From: Ramlibacter tataouinensis
GTDB lineage: Bacteria; Pseudomonadota; Gammaproteobacteria; Burkholderiales; Burkholderiaceae_C
Assembly (NCBI GenBank): GCA_002427815.1
Contig: DIZF01000021.1
Span: 15,867-79,866 of the forward strand
Length of the DNA: 64,000 bases
Direction: 5' to 3'
The notes under the pieces were generated by a model, which ran no database searches, was not told the DNA's origin, and saw only the letters and a list, made by a program, of their open reading frames with translations. This document shows positions 1 through 12,296 of this stretch, piece after piece. The first letter of the stretch is position 1; each line of letters begins with the position of its first letter. Both the position numbers and the translations under genes were made by a program.

Positions 1-1
1 G

Positions 2-337
2 AACGCCGAGGTGTTCCTGCCCACGGTGGGCAAACGCGGCGCTGCGATCATCGAGGCGCGCGGCCTGTCCTCGGCGGCATCGGCGGCCAACGCCGCCATC
101 GACCATATGCGCGACTGGGTGCTCGGCAGCAACGGCAAGTGGGTCACGATGGGCATCCCCTCGAACGGCGACTACGGCATTCCGAAGGACATCATGTTCG
201 GCTTCCCGGTGACCACCGCCAACGGCAAGTACACCGTGGTGCAGGGCCTCGCGATCGATGCGTTCAGCCAGGATCGCATCAACAAGACGCTCAAGGAACT
301 GCAGGACGAGCAGGCCGGCGTCGCCCACCTGCTCTGA
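2..337 (+). CDS. mdh: malate dehydrogenase, C-terminal part (5' end outside window)
   Basis: The reading frame is already open at the first base and ends with TGA, giving the last 111 residues of a cytosolic malate dehydrogenase, which interconverts malate and oxaloacetate with NAD in the TCA cycle. The tail matches the family: an ASAANAAIDHMRDW helix, then GIPSNGDYGIPKDIMFGFPV and a closing helix rich in Glu and Lys. The NAD-binding N-terminal half and the catalytic His lie upstream of the window. The CitE-like gene follows 14 bases downstream on the same strand, so the two are probably co-transcribed. Confidence 0.93.
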   Translation, partial: NAEVFLPTVGKRGAAIIEARGLSSAASAANAAIDHMRDWVLGSNGKWVTMGIPSNGDYGIPKDIMFGFPVTTANGKYTVVQGLAIDAFSQDRINKTLKELQDEQAGVAHLL

Positions 338-351
338 TCGGCCCATTGCCG

Positions 352-1326
352 GTGACGCATCCGCGAGCAGTCCTTCTCGGCGCCCAGGCCACCACCGGGT
401 TTCTCCCGGTGTGCGACCACTACAGCGGGGTCGAGGCGCGGATGCGCAAGAGCCTGCAGCTGCAGGCGCAGATGTGCGAGGAGTTCGGTGCCTGCGTCTT
501 CGACGTGACGCTCGACTGCGAGGACGGCGCCCCGGTGGGCGGCGAGCACGAGCATGCCGCCCTGGTGGTCGCCCTGTTGTCGCTGGCCAGCGAGAAAGCG
601 CGGGTCGCGGTTCGCGTCCATCCGGTAGGCCACCACGCTTTCGAGCAGGACGTCGCCACCATTGCCGGCAATGCCGGCAGGAAGCTCTGTCACATCATGC
701 TTCCGAAGGTGGAGTCGGTGGCGGACATCGTGCAGGCGTGCAAGGCCCTCGACGCGGCGGGCGCCGACGAGTTGCCGGTGCACGCCCTGATCGAATCGCC
801 CGCAGCCGTGCACCGTGCATTCGATATTGCGGCGCACCCCCGGGTGCAGTCGCTCAGTTTCGGCCTGATGGATTTCGTTTCGGCGCATGGCGGCGCGATT
901 CCGGCCGAGGCGATGACCCTGCAAGGACAGTTCATGCACCCGTTGGTGGTCCGTGCCAAGCTGGAGATTGCTTCGGCCTGCCATGCCCACGGCAAGGTGC
1001 CCGCACATGGAGTGGTCACGGAATTCAAGGACACCCGGGCGCTGAGCACGGCAGCGCGGAGAGCCGCACGCGAATTCGGTTTCACCCGGATGTGGAGCAT
1101 CCACCCGGACCAGATCCGGCCGATCCTGGAAGCTTTCGCGCCCAGCGCGCATGAAATCGAATCTGCCTCGACAATGATCCTGGAAGCGGCGGCAGCCCAG
1201 TGGGCGCCGATCAGCTTCGAGGGCAAACTGCAGGACCGGGCCAGCTACCGCTATTACTGGCAGGTGCTGGAGCGGGCCCACCGAACCGGCCGGACGCTGC
1301 CGGCAGAAGTACGGGGCTGGTTCTAA
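352..1326 (+). CDS. HpcH/HpaI aldolase/citrate lyase family protein (CitE-like)
   Basis: A 324-residue protein of the CitE/HpcH-HpaI TIM-barrel family, which cleaves or forms C-C bonds of acyl-CoA or oxo-acid substrates with Mg2+. Visible family features are FDVTLDCEDGAPVG near the N-terminus (metal-binding acidic cluster), a conserved HIMLPKVES strand, ALIESPAAV, and the late MWSIHPDQI motif. The GTG start at 352 is chosen because a protein of family length begins there (VTHPRAVLLG); a TTG at 346 is the alternative, and neither has a strong ribosome site. No citrate lyase alpha or gamma subunit lies nearby, so a complete citrate lyase is unlikely. A malyl-CoA, citramalyl-CoA or similar lyase role is possible but unproven. 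It sits between mdh and acnB, as often seen in Comamonadaceae. Confidence 0.85.
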   Translation: MTHPRAVLLGAQATTGFLPVCDHYSGVEARMRKSLQLQAQMCEEFGACVFDVTLDCEDGAPVGGEHEHAALVVALLSLASEKARVAVRVHPVGHHAFEQDVATIAGNAGRKLCHIMLPKVESVADIVQACKALDAAGADELPVHALIESPAAVHRAFDIAAHPRVQSLSFGLMDFVSAHGGAIPAEAMTLQGQFMHPLVVRAKLEIASACHAHGKVPAHGVVTEFKDTRALSTAARRAAREFGFTRMWSIHPDQIRPILEAFAPSAHEIESASTMILEAAAAQWAPISFEGKLQDRASYRYYWQVLERAHRTGRTLPAEVRGWF

Positions 1327-1365
1327 GCCGCCCCGCAGTCCTAAAGCATCACGGAGACAAGTTGT

Positions 1366-2031
1366 ATGAAGACCCTGATTGCCACCGTTCCCATCGCCTT
1401 CCTGATCGCGGTTTCCCCGGGACTGGTGTCGGCGCAGACCGCCAAGGCCAAGGCGACTGCCAAAGCCGCAGCAAAGAAGAATCACAAATCGGCACATGCC
1501 GCCCAGAAGGCAGCCGAGGAGGCCACGCCGATCGACGACGACCCGGCCGTGACGCTCAGCCCGGCCGACCTCGAGGTCGCCCAGCACGTGTTCGTGGGCG
1601 ACATTCCCTGCGAACTCGGTGCGGTCGTCCACATCACGCCGCACAAGCGCGAAGGTTTTTTCATCGTGCGCGCCGGCATCCAGCGTTTCCGCATGCACCC
1701 GGTGGAAAGCCGCACCGGCGCGATCCGGCTGGAAGACCCGGTCGCCGGGGCCATGTGGCTGCAACTGGGCAACAAGTCCATGCTGATGAGCCAGAAATGG
1801 GGCAAGCGCCTGGCCGATGATTGCATGAACCCGGCGCAGGCCGCGGTCAACGAAGCCCTGAAGAAGAACCCCCTGCCCAGCCTGCTGGAGCCCTTGCCGC
1901 CGGTCACGGTGGCGGCTCCCGCCGCGGATGCGCCTGCGGTGCCCCTGCCAGCTGTGCCGGCCTTGGCCGCCGCTCAGCCCGCTGCCGCCGAGATGCCCGC
2001 TCCTGCCGCATCGGGCGCCGCATCGAAATGA
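1366..2031 (+). CDS. exported Ala/Lys/Pro-rich protein of unknown function
   Basis: A 221-residue protein with a clear Sec signal peptide (MKTLIATVPIAFLIAVSPGLVSA, cleavage expected after residue 23). It has three zones: a low-complexity Ala/Lys stretch (about 24-52), a compact folded core (about 60-165) with single cysteines near each end that could form a disulfide, and an Ala/Pro-rich tail. No enzyme motif is recognisable. It lies 39 bases after the CitE-like gene and 33 bases before acnB, so it may travel in the same transcript. Its position between those genes resembles other Comamonadaceae. The function is unknown; a periplasmic or envelope role is an inference from the signal peptide. 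Confidence 0.8.
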   Translation: MKTLIATVPIAFLIAVSPGLVSAQTAKAKATAKAAAKKNHKSAHAAQKAAEEATPIDDDPAVTLSPADLEVAQHVFVGDIPCELGAVVHITPHKREGFFIVRAGIQRFRMHPVESRTGAIRLEDPVAGAMWLQLGNKSMLMSQKWGKRLADDCMNPAQAAVNEALKKNPLPSLLEPLPPVTVAAPAADAPAVPLPAVPALAAAQPAAAEMPAPAASGAASK

Positions 2032-2064
2032 TCGTGATCTTGTTGAATTGAACGGAGAGAGAAC

Positions 2065-4650
2065 ATGCTGCAAGCTTATGTTGACCATGTTGCCGAGCGC
2101 GCCGCGCTGGGCATTCCGCCGCTGCCGCTGTCGGCCAGGCAGACGGCGGACCTGATCGAATTGCTGAAAAATCCGGCCACGTCGCAAGCCGACTTCCTGC
2201 TGAACCTCATCACCTACCGGGTGCCGGCCGGCGTCGACGACGCCGCCAAGGTCAAGGCCAGCTATCTTGCCGCCGTGGCCCATGGCACCGAGAAGTGCAT
2301 GATCATCAGCCGGGAAAAGGCCACCGAGCTGCTGGGCACGATGCTGGGCGGCTACAACATCGGACCGCTGATCGAATTGCTCGACGACGCGGAAGTGGGC
2401 GGTGTGGCAGCGCAGGCGTTGAAGAAAACGCTGTTGATGTTCGACCAGTTCCACGACGTCAAGGAAAAGGCCGATAAAGGCAATGCCAACGCCAAGGCCA
2501 TGTTGCAAAGCTGGGCCGATGCGGAATGGTTTACCGATCGGGCGGAAGTCCCGCAGAGCCTGAAGGTCAGCGTGTTCAAGGTCACCGGCGAAACCAACAC
2601 CGACGACCTGTCCCCTGCTCCCGATGCCTGGAGCCGCCCCGACATTCCGTTGCACGCGCTGGCCATGCTCAAGAACCCGCGTCCCGGCATCACTCCCGAA
2701 GAGGAGGGCAAGCGCGGTCCGGTCAAGTTCATCGAGGAGCTGCGCGCCAGGAGTAACTTGGTGGCCTACGTGGGCGACGTGGTCGGCACCGGATCGTCGC
2801 GCAAATCGGCGACCAACTCGGTGTTGTGGTTCACCGGCGAAGACATTCCGTACGTGCCCAACAAGCGCTTCGGCGGAGTCTGCCTCGGTTCCAAGATCGC
2901 CCCGATCTTCTACAACACCATGGAAGATGCCGGGGCCCTGCCGATCGAGCTCGATGTGAGCAGGATGGAGATGGGCGACACGATCGAGCTGCGTCCCTAC
3001 GAAGGCAAGGCGCTGAAGAACGGTGAGGTGATCACCGAGTTCAAAGTGAAGAGCGAGGTGCTCTTCGATGAAGTGCGCGCCGGTGGCCGCATCCCGCTGA
3101 TCATCGGGCGCGGGCTCACGGCCAAGGCGCGCGAAGCCCTGGGCCTGCCGCCGTCGACGCTGTTCCGCCTGCCGCAGACGCCGCTGGACACCAAGAAGGG
3201 CTTCACGCTGGCGCAGAAGATGGTGGGACGCGCCTGCGGCCTGCCCGAAGGCCAGGGCGTGAGGCCCGGAACCTATTGCGAACCGAAGATGACCTCGGTG
3301 GGTTCGCAGGACACCACCGGCCCGATGACGCGCGACGAATTGAAAGACCTGGCCTGCCTGGGCTTCTCGGCCGATCTGGTGATGCAATCGTTCTGCCACA
3401 CGGCGCCCTACCCGAAGCCGGTGGACGTCAAGATGCATCACGAGTTGCCTGCGTTCATGTCCACACGCGGCGGCGTTTCGCTGCGGCCGGGTGACGGTGT
3501 GATCCACTCATGGCTGAACCGGCTGCTGCTGCCCGATACCGTGGGCACCGGCGGCGACAGCCACACCCGGTTCCCGATCGGCATCAGCTTTCCGGCCGGC
3601 TCCGGCCTGGTCGCGTTCGCGGCCGCTACCGGCGTGATGCCGCTGGACATGCCCGAATCGGTGCTGGTGCGCTTCAAGGGCCAGATGCAGCCCGGCGTCA
3701 CCTTGCGCGACCTGGTCAACGCCATTCCTCTGTATGCCATCCGGCAAGGCCTGCTCACGGTGGAAAAGAAGGGCAAGAAGAACATCTTCTCCGGCCGCGT
3801 CCTGGAGATAGAGGGCCTGCCCGACCTCAAGGTGGAGCAGGCGTTCGAGCTCTCGGATGCCTCGGCGGAGCGTTCCGCCGCCGGCTGCACCGTGCACCTG
3901 AACAAGGAGCCGATCATCGAGTACATCAACAGCAACATCACCCTGATGCGCTGGATGATCGCCAACGGCTACCAGGACGCGCGTACCCTGGCGCGTCGCA
4001 TCGCGGCCCAGGAAGCATGGCTGAAGGATCCGCAGTTGCTCAAGGGTGACGCCGATGCCGAGTACGCTACCGTGATCGAGATCGACCTGGCCGACATCAA
4101 GGAGCCGATCGTCGCCTGTCCCAACGATCCGGACGATGTGAAGACCCTGTCGGACGTGGCGGGCCAGAAGATCGACGAGGTCTTCATCGGTTCGTGCATG
4201 ACCAACATCGGGCATTTCCGCGCCGCGTCCAAGCTGCTGGAAGGCAAGCGCGACATCCCGGTCAAGCTGTGGGTGGCGCCGCCGACCAAGATGGACGCCA
4301 TGCAACTCACCGAGGAAGGCCACTACGGCGTCCTTGGCAGCGCGGGCGCGCGCATGGAAATGCCGGGTTGTTCGCTTTGCATGGGCAATCAGGCCCAGGT
4401 GCGCGAAGGCGCGACCGTGTTCTCCACCTCGACCCGCAATTTCCCCAATCGCCTGGGCAAGAACAGCAGTGTCTACCTGGGCAGTGCGGAGCTGGCCTCG
4501 ATCTGTTCCAAGCTGGGACGGATCCCGACCCGGGAGGAATACATGGTCGACATGGGGGTTCTCACCGCGGCGAGCGACAAGGTCTACCAGTACCTGAACT
4601 TCGACCGGATCAAGGACTTCAAGGACGTGGCCGACACCGTGGCCGCCTGA
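2065..4650 (+). CDS. acnB: aconitate hydratase B
   Basis: An 861-residue bifunctional aconitase B (also 2-methylisocitrate dehydratase), isomerising citrate and isocitrate through cis-aconitate. The domain order is the AcnB one: an N-terminal HEAT-like domain (about 1-160), a swivel domain (about 165-380, with GDVVGTGSSRKSATNS), then the cluster-binding domains. The three 4Fe-4S ligands are visible as C711 (GSCMTNIGHF), C769 and C772 (PGCSLCMGNQ). Length equals the family norm. The start is preceded by an AACGGAGAGAG ribosome site. A strong factor-independent terminator follows directly. A second aconitase of the A type lies 2.6 kb downstream. Confidence 0.98.
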   Translation: MLQAYVDHVAERAALGIPPLPLSARQTADLIELLKNPATSQADFLLNLITYRVPAGVDDAAKVKASYLAAVAHGTEKCMIISREKATELLGTMLGGYNIGPLIELLDDAEVGGVAAQALKKTLLMFDQFHDVKEKADKGNANAKAMLQSWADAEWFTDRAEVPQSLKVSVFKVTGETNTDDLSPAPDAWSRPDIPLHALAMLKNPRPGITPEEEGKRGPVKFIEELRARSNLVAYVGDVVGTGSSRKSATNSVLWFTGEDIPYVPNKRFGGVCLGSKIAPIFYNTMEDAGALPIELDVSRMEMGDTIELRPYEGKALKNGEVITEFKVKSEVLFDEVRAGGRIPLIIGRGLTAKAREALGLPPSTLFRLPQTPLDTKKGFTLAQKMVGRACGLPEGQGVRPGTYCEPKMTSVGSQDTTGPMTRDELKDLACLGFSADLVMQSFCHTAPYPKPVDVKMHHELPAFMSTRGGVSLRPGDGVIHSWLNRLLLPDTVGTGGDSHTRFPIGISFPAGSGLVAFAAATGVMPLDMPESVLVRFKGQMQPGVTLRDLVNAIPLYAIRQGLLTVEKKGKKNIFSGRVLEIEGLPDLKVEQAFELSDASAERSAAGCTVHLNKEPIIEYINSNITLMRWMIANGYQDARTLARRIAAQEAWLKDPQLLKGDADAEYATVIEIDLADIKEPIVACPNDPDDVKTLSDVAGQKIDEVFIGSCMTNIGHFRAASKLLEGKRDIPVKLWVAPPTKMDAMQLTEEGHYGVLGSAGARMEMPGCSLCMGNQAQVREGATVFSTSTRNFPNRLGKNSSVYLGSAELASICSKLGRIPTREEYMVDMGVLTAASDKVYQYLNFDRIKDFKDVADTVAA

Positions 4651-4666
4651 TCCGACCTCGGCGATG

Positions 4667-4696
4667 AGGAAGCGGCCTGTGGGCCGCTTCCTTTTG
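4667..4696 (+). terminator. factor-independent terminator after acnB
   Basis: Seventeen bases after the acnB stop, an 11-bp perfect stem (AGGAAGCGGCC with GGCCGCTTCCT) closes a 4-base loop and runs into TTTT. This is a classic intrinsic terminator and isolates serC from the mdh-acnB unit. Confidence 0.85.
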
Positions 4697-4930
4697 CCGA
4701 CGGCCAACCAGGCGCAGCGATCGCTGCCCGCTCCAGGCCGCGACCGTGCCCTTGCTCGCGGAACTGCGGTGGACCGGGCTGCGGCGCACCCGGTCTGCCG
4801 CCTGGGCCTGCAGCCGTTCGGTGATGCCGCCGCATGGCGGTGGGGACTCTTCTTTCTTGTATGCTGGGCAACTTTGGCGCTACCGCGGCGCCTGCCTGGT
4901 TCACCGATCCCATCCATTGGAAAGCTGCCC

Positions 4931-6013
4931 ATGACACGCGTCTTCAATTTCAGCCCCGGCCCCGCGACCCTGCCCGAACCTGTGCTGCGCCAGGCGGCGG
5001 ACGAGATGCTCGATTGGCACGGCTGCGGCATGTCGGTGATGGAGATGAGCCATCGCGGCAAGGAGTTCGTTTCCATCCATGCCGAGGCCGAGAGCCTGCT
5101 GCGCGAACTGCTCGCCGTGCCGGCGAATTACAAGGTGCTGTTCATGCAGGGGGGGGCCATCGGTGAAAACGCGATCGTGCCGATGAACCTGATCGGCAAG
5201 ACCGGCAAGGCCGACTACATCAGCACGGGCGACTGGTCCAAGAAATCGATCAAGGAAGCCAGGAGCTACGGCAAGGTGAACGTGGCGGCGTCCGGCGAAG
5301 CCAGCAACTTCACCGCGATCCCGAAGCGCAGCGAATGGAAGCTCGACCCCGAGGCATCCTACGTCCACATCTGTTCGAACGAAACCATCGGCGGGGTCGA
5401 GTATCATTGGACGCCGGACACGGGCAATGTTCCGCTGGTGGCCGACATGTCGTCCAACATCCTTTCGCGGCCGATCGACGTCAGCCGCTACGGGCTCATC
5501 TACGCCGGTGCCCAGAAGAACATGGGCCCCTCGGGACTGACGGTGGTCATCGTGCGCGACGACCTGATCGGGCACGCGCTGCCGATCACGCCGTCCGCGT
5601 TCAATTACCAGCTGCAGGCCGAGAACGACTCCATGTTCAACACGCCGCCGACCTATGCGATCTACATCGCCGGCCTGGTCTTCAAGTACGTCAAGGCGCA
5701 GGGCGGGCTGAAGGCCATGGAGGAGCACAACCAGGCCAAGGCCGCGATTCTCTACGGCTACCTGGACAACAGCGCCTTCTACCGCAACCCGGTGGCCATG
5801 GACGACCGTTCGCTGATGAACGTTCCGTTCAAGCTCAAGGACGAGTCGCTCGACGATGCCTTCCTCAAGGGAGCCCAGGCCAGGGGCATGATCCAGCTCA
5901 AGGGTCATCGCTCCGTCGGCGGCATGCGGGCGTCGATCTACAACGCCATGCCCATCGAAGGGGTGAAGGCGCTGGTGGCCTACATGAAGGAATTCGAGGC
6001 GCAGCATGGGTAG
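4931..6013 (+). CDS. serC: phosphoserine aminotransferase
   Basis: A 360-residue class V PLP aminotransferase converting 3-phosphohydroxypyruvate to phosphoserine (and acting in pyridoxine synthesis). The start at 4931 gives MTRVFNFSPGPATLPEPVL, the canonical SerC N-terminus; the open frame extends further upstream but without SerC-like sequence. Other marks are the MSHRGKEF motif and the PLP lysine in YAGAQKNMGPSG (about K196). A 235-base untranslated stretch separates it from the acnB terminator and must contain its promoter; a TATGCT hexamer near 4859 is only a weak candidate. The last 8 bases overlap the start of serA, so translation is probably coupled. Confidence 0.97.
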   Translation: MTRVFNFSPGPATLPEPVLRQAADEMLDWHGCGMSVMEMSHRGKEFVSIHAEAESLLRELLAVPANYKVLFMQGGAIGENAIVPMNLIGKTGKADYISTGDWSKKSIKEARSYGKVNVAASGEASNFTAIPKRSEWKLDPEASYVHICSNETIGGVEYHWTPDTGNVPLVADMSSNILSRPIDVSRYGLIYAGAQKNMGPSGLTVVIVRDDLIGHALPITPSAFNYQLQAENDSMFNTPPTYAIYIAGLVFKYVKAQGGLKAMEEHNQAKAAILYGYLDNSAFYRNPVAMDDRSLMNVPFKLKDESLDDAFLKGAQARGMIQLKGHRSVGGMRASIYNAMPIEGVKALVAYMKEFEAQHG

Positions 6014-7190
6014 GCAGTTCCGGATTCTGGTGCTGAACCAGATCTCCGCGAACGGCTTGAAACGCCTGCCGGCTCCGACCTATACGACAGGCAAGGACAT
6101 CCGCGATCCCGACGCCATTCTGGTCCGCTCGGCCGACATGCACGCGATGGACATTCCCGCCAACGTGAAGGCCATAGCCCGCGCCGGTGCGGGCACCAAC
6201 AACATCCCGCTCCAGGCCATGAGCGCGCGTGGGGTTCCGGTTTTCAACGCGCCGGGCGCCAATGCCAACGCGGTGATGGAGCTGGTGCTGGCGGGCATGC
6301 TGATGGCGGCGCGCAACCTGGCGCCGGCCCTGCGATTCGTGGACAAGCTCGACCCCGGCGCGGCGGACCTCGACCAGGTGGTGGAGGATGGCAAGAAGAA
6401 TTTCGCCGGGTTCGAGCTGGCGGGCCAGACGCTGGGCATCATCGGCCTGGGAAAGATCGGCTGCCTGGTGGCGGATGCCGCCATCAAGCTGGGCATGCAC
6501 GTGCTCGGCTACGATCCCGAGATCACGGTGGACGCCGCATGGAGCCTGCCGGCGCAGGTGAAAAGGGCCGGCAGCGTGACCGACGTGCTCAAGCACGCCA
6601 ACTTCATCAGCCTGCACGTGCCCCTGGTCGAGGCCACCCGCAATCTGGTGGGCCAGGCCAACATGAGCCTCACCCGGCACGGCGCCATCCTGCTGAATTT
6701 CTCGCGCGAAGGGGTGGTGAACGATGCGGCAGCGCTGGCGGCGCTCGACAGCGGACAGCTCGGCTGGTACGTCTGTGACTTTCCGAGCGGGAAGATCCTG
6801 CGGCATCCCAAGGTGGTTGCCTTGCCGCACCTGGGGGCCTCGACCCGCGAAGCCGAGGAGAACTGCGCCATCATGGTCGCCGACCAGCTGCGCGACTACC
6901 TGGAGCAGGGCACCATCATCAACGCCGTGAATTTCCCGAACGTGAGCATGGGCCGGGAATCGCGGTTTCGCGTGGCCATCGCCAATGCCAACGTGCCCAA
7001 CATGCTGGGCCAGATCTCCACTGCCATGGCCCAGGCCGGCCTGAACATCCACAACATGGTCAACAAGTCGCGTGGCGACATGGCCTATACCCTGGTCGAT
7101 GTCGACAGCCCCGTCGCCGACAGTGTCATTGCCGCGCTAATGGGTATCAAGGGCGTGCTGGCGGTGCGCTACCTGCCCCAGGCCGAATAG
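6006..7190 (+). CDS. serA: D-3-phosphoglycerate dehydrogenase
   Basis: A 394-residue NAD-dependent dehydrogenase that commits 3-phosphoglycerate to serine. It has the N-terminal catalytic lobe with ARAGAGTNNIP, the Rossmann motif GIIGLGKIG (about 140-150), the catalytic stretch around PHLGASTREAEENCA, and a C-terminal ACT domain (about 315-392, NVPNMLGQIS then AGLNIHNMVNKSRG) likely to sense serine. It is shorter than E. coli-type enzymes with an extra intervening domain and matches the compact ACT-containing class. It begins inside serC (8-base overlap), forming a serC-serA unit that supplies the enzymes before and at the transamination step. Confidence 0.95.
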   Translation: MGRQFRILVLNQISANGLKRLPAPTYTTGKDIRDPDAILVRSADMHAMDIPANVKAIARAGAGTNNIPLQAMSARGVPVFNAPGANANAVMELVLAGMLMAARNLAPALRFVDKLDPGAADLDQVVEDGKKNFAGFELAGQTLGIIGLGKIGCLVADAAIKLGMHVLGYDPEITVDAAWSLPAQVKRAGSVTDVLKHANFISLHVPLVEATRNLVGQANMSLTRHGAILLNFSREGVVNDAAALAALDSGQLGWYVCDFPSGKILRHPKVVALPHLGASTREAEENCAIMVADQLRDYLEQGTIINAVNFPNVSMGRESRFRVAIANANVPNMLGQISTAMAQAGLNIHNMVNKSRGDMAYTLVDVDSPVADSVIAALMGIKGVLAVRYLPQAE

Positions 7191-7292
7191 GGCTCAGCCG
7201 CCCCGGTTGCGGGCTGGCGGATGTTGCAGAGGCTCACCGGCGCCGGGTTCCGGCGGCAAAATGGTGTCCACACCCATGAACTGAGGTCGAGC

Positions 7293-10187
<2,895 letters not shown>

Positions 10188-10254
10188 GCACAGGAAGGCT
10201 TTCGATGTCTCTCGCTACCCATCCGCCTGGCACGATGGCAAGTCAAGGGTCTGC

Positions 10255-11433
10255 GTGACGCCGCGCGTTGCCGTCGCCGGTGGTGGCATGGGCGGGCTGG
10301 CCGCGGCCCTGGCCTGCAGCCGCGCCGGATGGCAAGCGTGCGTGTACGAGCAGGCCCGGGAATTCCGCGAAGTCGGGGCCGGCATCCAGCTGGGCCCGAA
10401 CGCCACCCGGATCCTGATCGATTGGGGCCTGGAGCCATCGCTGTCGGCGATCGCGGCCCGGCCCCAGCGGCTGCAGGTGCGCAGCGCGTACAACGGCCGG
10501 GAACTCGGTCGACTGGACCTGGGCGACCGATTTGCTCAACGCTACGGGGCGCCTTACCTGACCGTGCACCGCGCCGATCTGCAGGGCGTGCTGGCGGATG
10601 GCGCGCACCGGGCCGGTGTCGAGCTCCAGCTGGGCTCGCGCATCACCGTGGTTTCGCCCGGTCCCGACGTCGTGCGCATGCGCGTCGGCGATACGCACCA
10701 GGCGGAGAGCGATGTGCTGGTCGGCGCCGACGGCCTGTGGAGCGAGGTCCGCAGCCAGGTGTGCAGAGACGGGCCGCCCCACCCGACCGGGCACCTCGCC
10801 TACCGCACGCTGGCGGTGCAGGCCGATCTGCCGGCCGCATTGCGCAGCCAGGACGTCACCGTCTGGCTCGGCCCGCGCCTGCACGCCGTGGCCTATCCGG
10901 TGAGGGCGGGCGAGCAGCTCAATGTCGTGGCCATCGTGCAGGGCACGGCCAAAGGGCCAGCGCACGACTGGGACCAGGCAGGCGCGGTCGGTGAGCTGCT
11001 GGCAGCGATGGGACCGCTTTGCCAGCCGCTGCGCGATCTCGTGGGCGCCATGCCATCCTGGCGGCTCTGGGCGTTGCAGGACCGGCCGCCGATGCAAAGC
11101 GCCAACGAGATGGCGAGCGGCCGTGTGGCCCTGCTGGGCGATGCCGCGCACCCGATGCGGCCCTATCTGGCGCAAGGCGCCGGCATGGCGATCGAGGACG
11201 CGGCCGAGCTCGGCCGCGCGCTCGCGTCGGCAACCGACCCGGCCAGCGATGTGGCGATGGCTCTGCGCGGCTATGCGCTGACCCGCTGGCAGCGCTGCGC
11301 CCGGGTGCAGGCGAGGTCCCAGCGCAACGGCCGCATCTTCCACGCCACCGGCTTGATGCGCTGGGGTCGGGACCTGTCGCTGCGCCTGCTCGGCGAGCGC
11401 CTGCTGGACCAGCCCTGGCTGTACCGGCGCTGA
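10255..11433 (+). CDS. FAD-dependent aromatic-type monooxygenase
   Basis: A 392-residue class A flavoprotein monooxygenase. The N-terminal dinucleotide motif (VAVAGGGMGGLAAALACS), the DG-type motif (VLVGADGLWSEVR) and the ribityl-binding GDAAHPMRPYLAQGAGMAIEDA motif are all present. Family relatives hydroxylate salicylate, 3-hydroxybenzoate or related aromatic acids using NAD(P)H and O2; the substrate here cannot be read from sequence. It is convergent with the kynurenine operon (14 bases between stops), which suggests, but does not show, a link to anthranilate or another tryptophan product. It lacks the length and membrane tail of kynurenine 3-monooxygenase. The start is GTG at 10255 with AAGGG upstream. 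Confidence 0.85.
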   Translation: MTPRVAVAGGGMGGLAAALACSRAGWQACVYEQAREFREVGAGIQLGPNATRILIDWGLEPSLSAIAARPQRLQVRSAYNGRELGRLDLGDRFAQRYGAPYLTVHRADLQGVLADGAHRAGVELQLGSRITVVSPGPDVVRMRVGDTHQAESDVLVGADGLWSEVRSQVCRDGPPHPTGHLAYRTLAVQADLPAALRSQDVTVWLGPRLHAVAYPVRAGEQLNVVAIVQGTAKGPAHDWDQAGAVGELLAAMGPLCQPLRDLVGAMPSWRLWALQDRPPMQSANEMASGRVALLGDAAHPMRPYLAQGAGMAIEDAAELGRALASATDPASDVAMALRGYALTRWQRCARVQARSQRNGRIFHATGLMRWGRDLSLRLLGERLLDQPWLYRR

Positions 11434-11447
11434 TGCCGGCGGCCCGG

Positions 11448-12296
11448 CTACAGGTCGGTGCGTAATTTCCAGATTTCGGGAAACAGCACCACATCGAGCA
11501 TCTTGCGCAGGTAGCTCACGCCACCGGTGCCGCCGGTGCCGCGCTTGAAGCCGATGATCCGCTCCACGGTTGTGACGTGGCGGAAGCGCCAGAGCCGGAA
11601 CGCATCCTCCAGATCGATCAGTTCCTCGCCCAGCTGGTACAGGTCCCAATGCTGCTTGGGGTCGCGGTAGATCCTGAGCCAGGCCTGCTCGACCTCGGCA
11701 TTCTCCTCATAGGGCTGCGTCCAGTCCCGCTGCAGGTGGCTTGCCGGAATCGGCAGCCCGCGCCGCGCCAGCAGCCGCAGCGCTTCGTCGTACAGCGACG
11801 GCGATTCGAATGCCAGCTGCACTTCGGCGAGGCGTGCGGGCCGATGCGCATGAGGCTGCAGCATGGCGGCGTTCTTGTTGCCCAGCGCGAATTCAAAACA
11901 GCGGTACTGCGCGCTCTGGAAACCGCTGGAGTTGCCGAGGTAGGGCCGGATCGCGCTGTACTCGGGTGGCGTCATCGTGGCCAGCACGTCCCAGGCGTGA
12001 ACCAGCTGCTCCATGATGCGGCTGATCCGGGCCAGCATCTTGAACGCGCTGCCCAGTTCGTCGCCGGCAATGGCCGCGATCGCCGCGCGCAACTCGTGCA
12101 GCATCAGCTTCATCCACAACTCACTGGTCTGGTGCTGGATGATGAAGAGCATCTCGTTGTGGTCGGGCGAGAGCGGCTTCTGGGCGTTGAGGATGGCGTC
12201 GAGCTGAAGGTAGTCGCCATAGCTCATGGAGCGGCTGAAATCGAGCTGGGCATTCTCGGCGCGCACGATCTCTTCGGGTTTGGGATGGCTTGTCAT
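11448..12296 (-). CDS. kynA: tryptophan 2,3-dioxygenase
   Basis: A 282-residue heme dioxygenase that opens the indole ring of L-tryptophan to N-formylkynurenine, the first step of the kynurenine pathway. Family marks are SMSYGDYLQLDAIL, FIIQHQTSELWMKLMLHEL (with the distal active-site His), SGFQSAQYRCFEFALGNKN and the C-terminal FKRGTGGTGGVSYL motif. The ATG at 12296 overlaps the kynU stop in an ATGA arrangement, which decides the start over an in-frame upstream codon at 12335. It is the last gene of a kynB-kynU-kynA operon. Confidence 0.97.
   Translation of the reverse strand: MTSHPKPEEIVRAENAQLDFSRSMSYGDYLQLDAILNAQKPLSPDHNEMLFIIQHQTSELWMKLMLHELRAAIAAIAGDELGSAFKMLARISRIMEQLVHAWDVLATMTPPEYSAIRPYLGNSSGFQSAQYRCFEFALGNKNAAMLQPHAHRPARLAEVQLAFESPSLYDEALRLLARRGLPIPASHLQRDWTQPYEENAEVEQAWLRIYRDPKQHWDLYQLGEELIDLEDAFRLWRFRHVTTVERIIGFKRGTGGTGGVSYLRKMLDVVLFPEIWKLRTDL

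Noticed and set aside
172..3507. A 1111-codon open frame on the minus strand across mdh, the CitE-like gene and acnB
   Set aside because: It is antisense to well-recognised proteins and rich in Arg, His and Gly, as expected for the reverse complement of high-GC genes.
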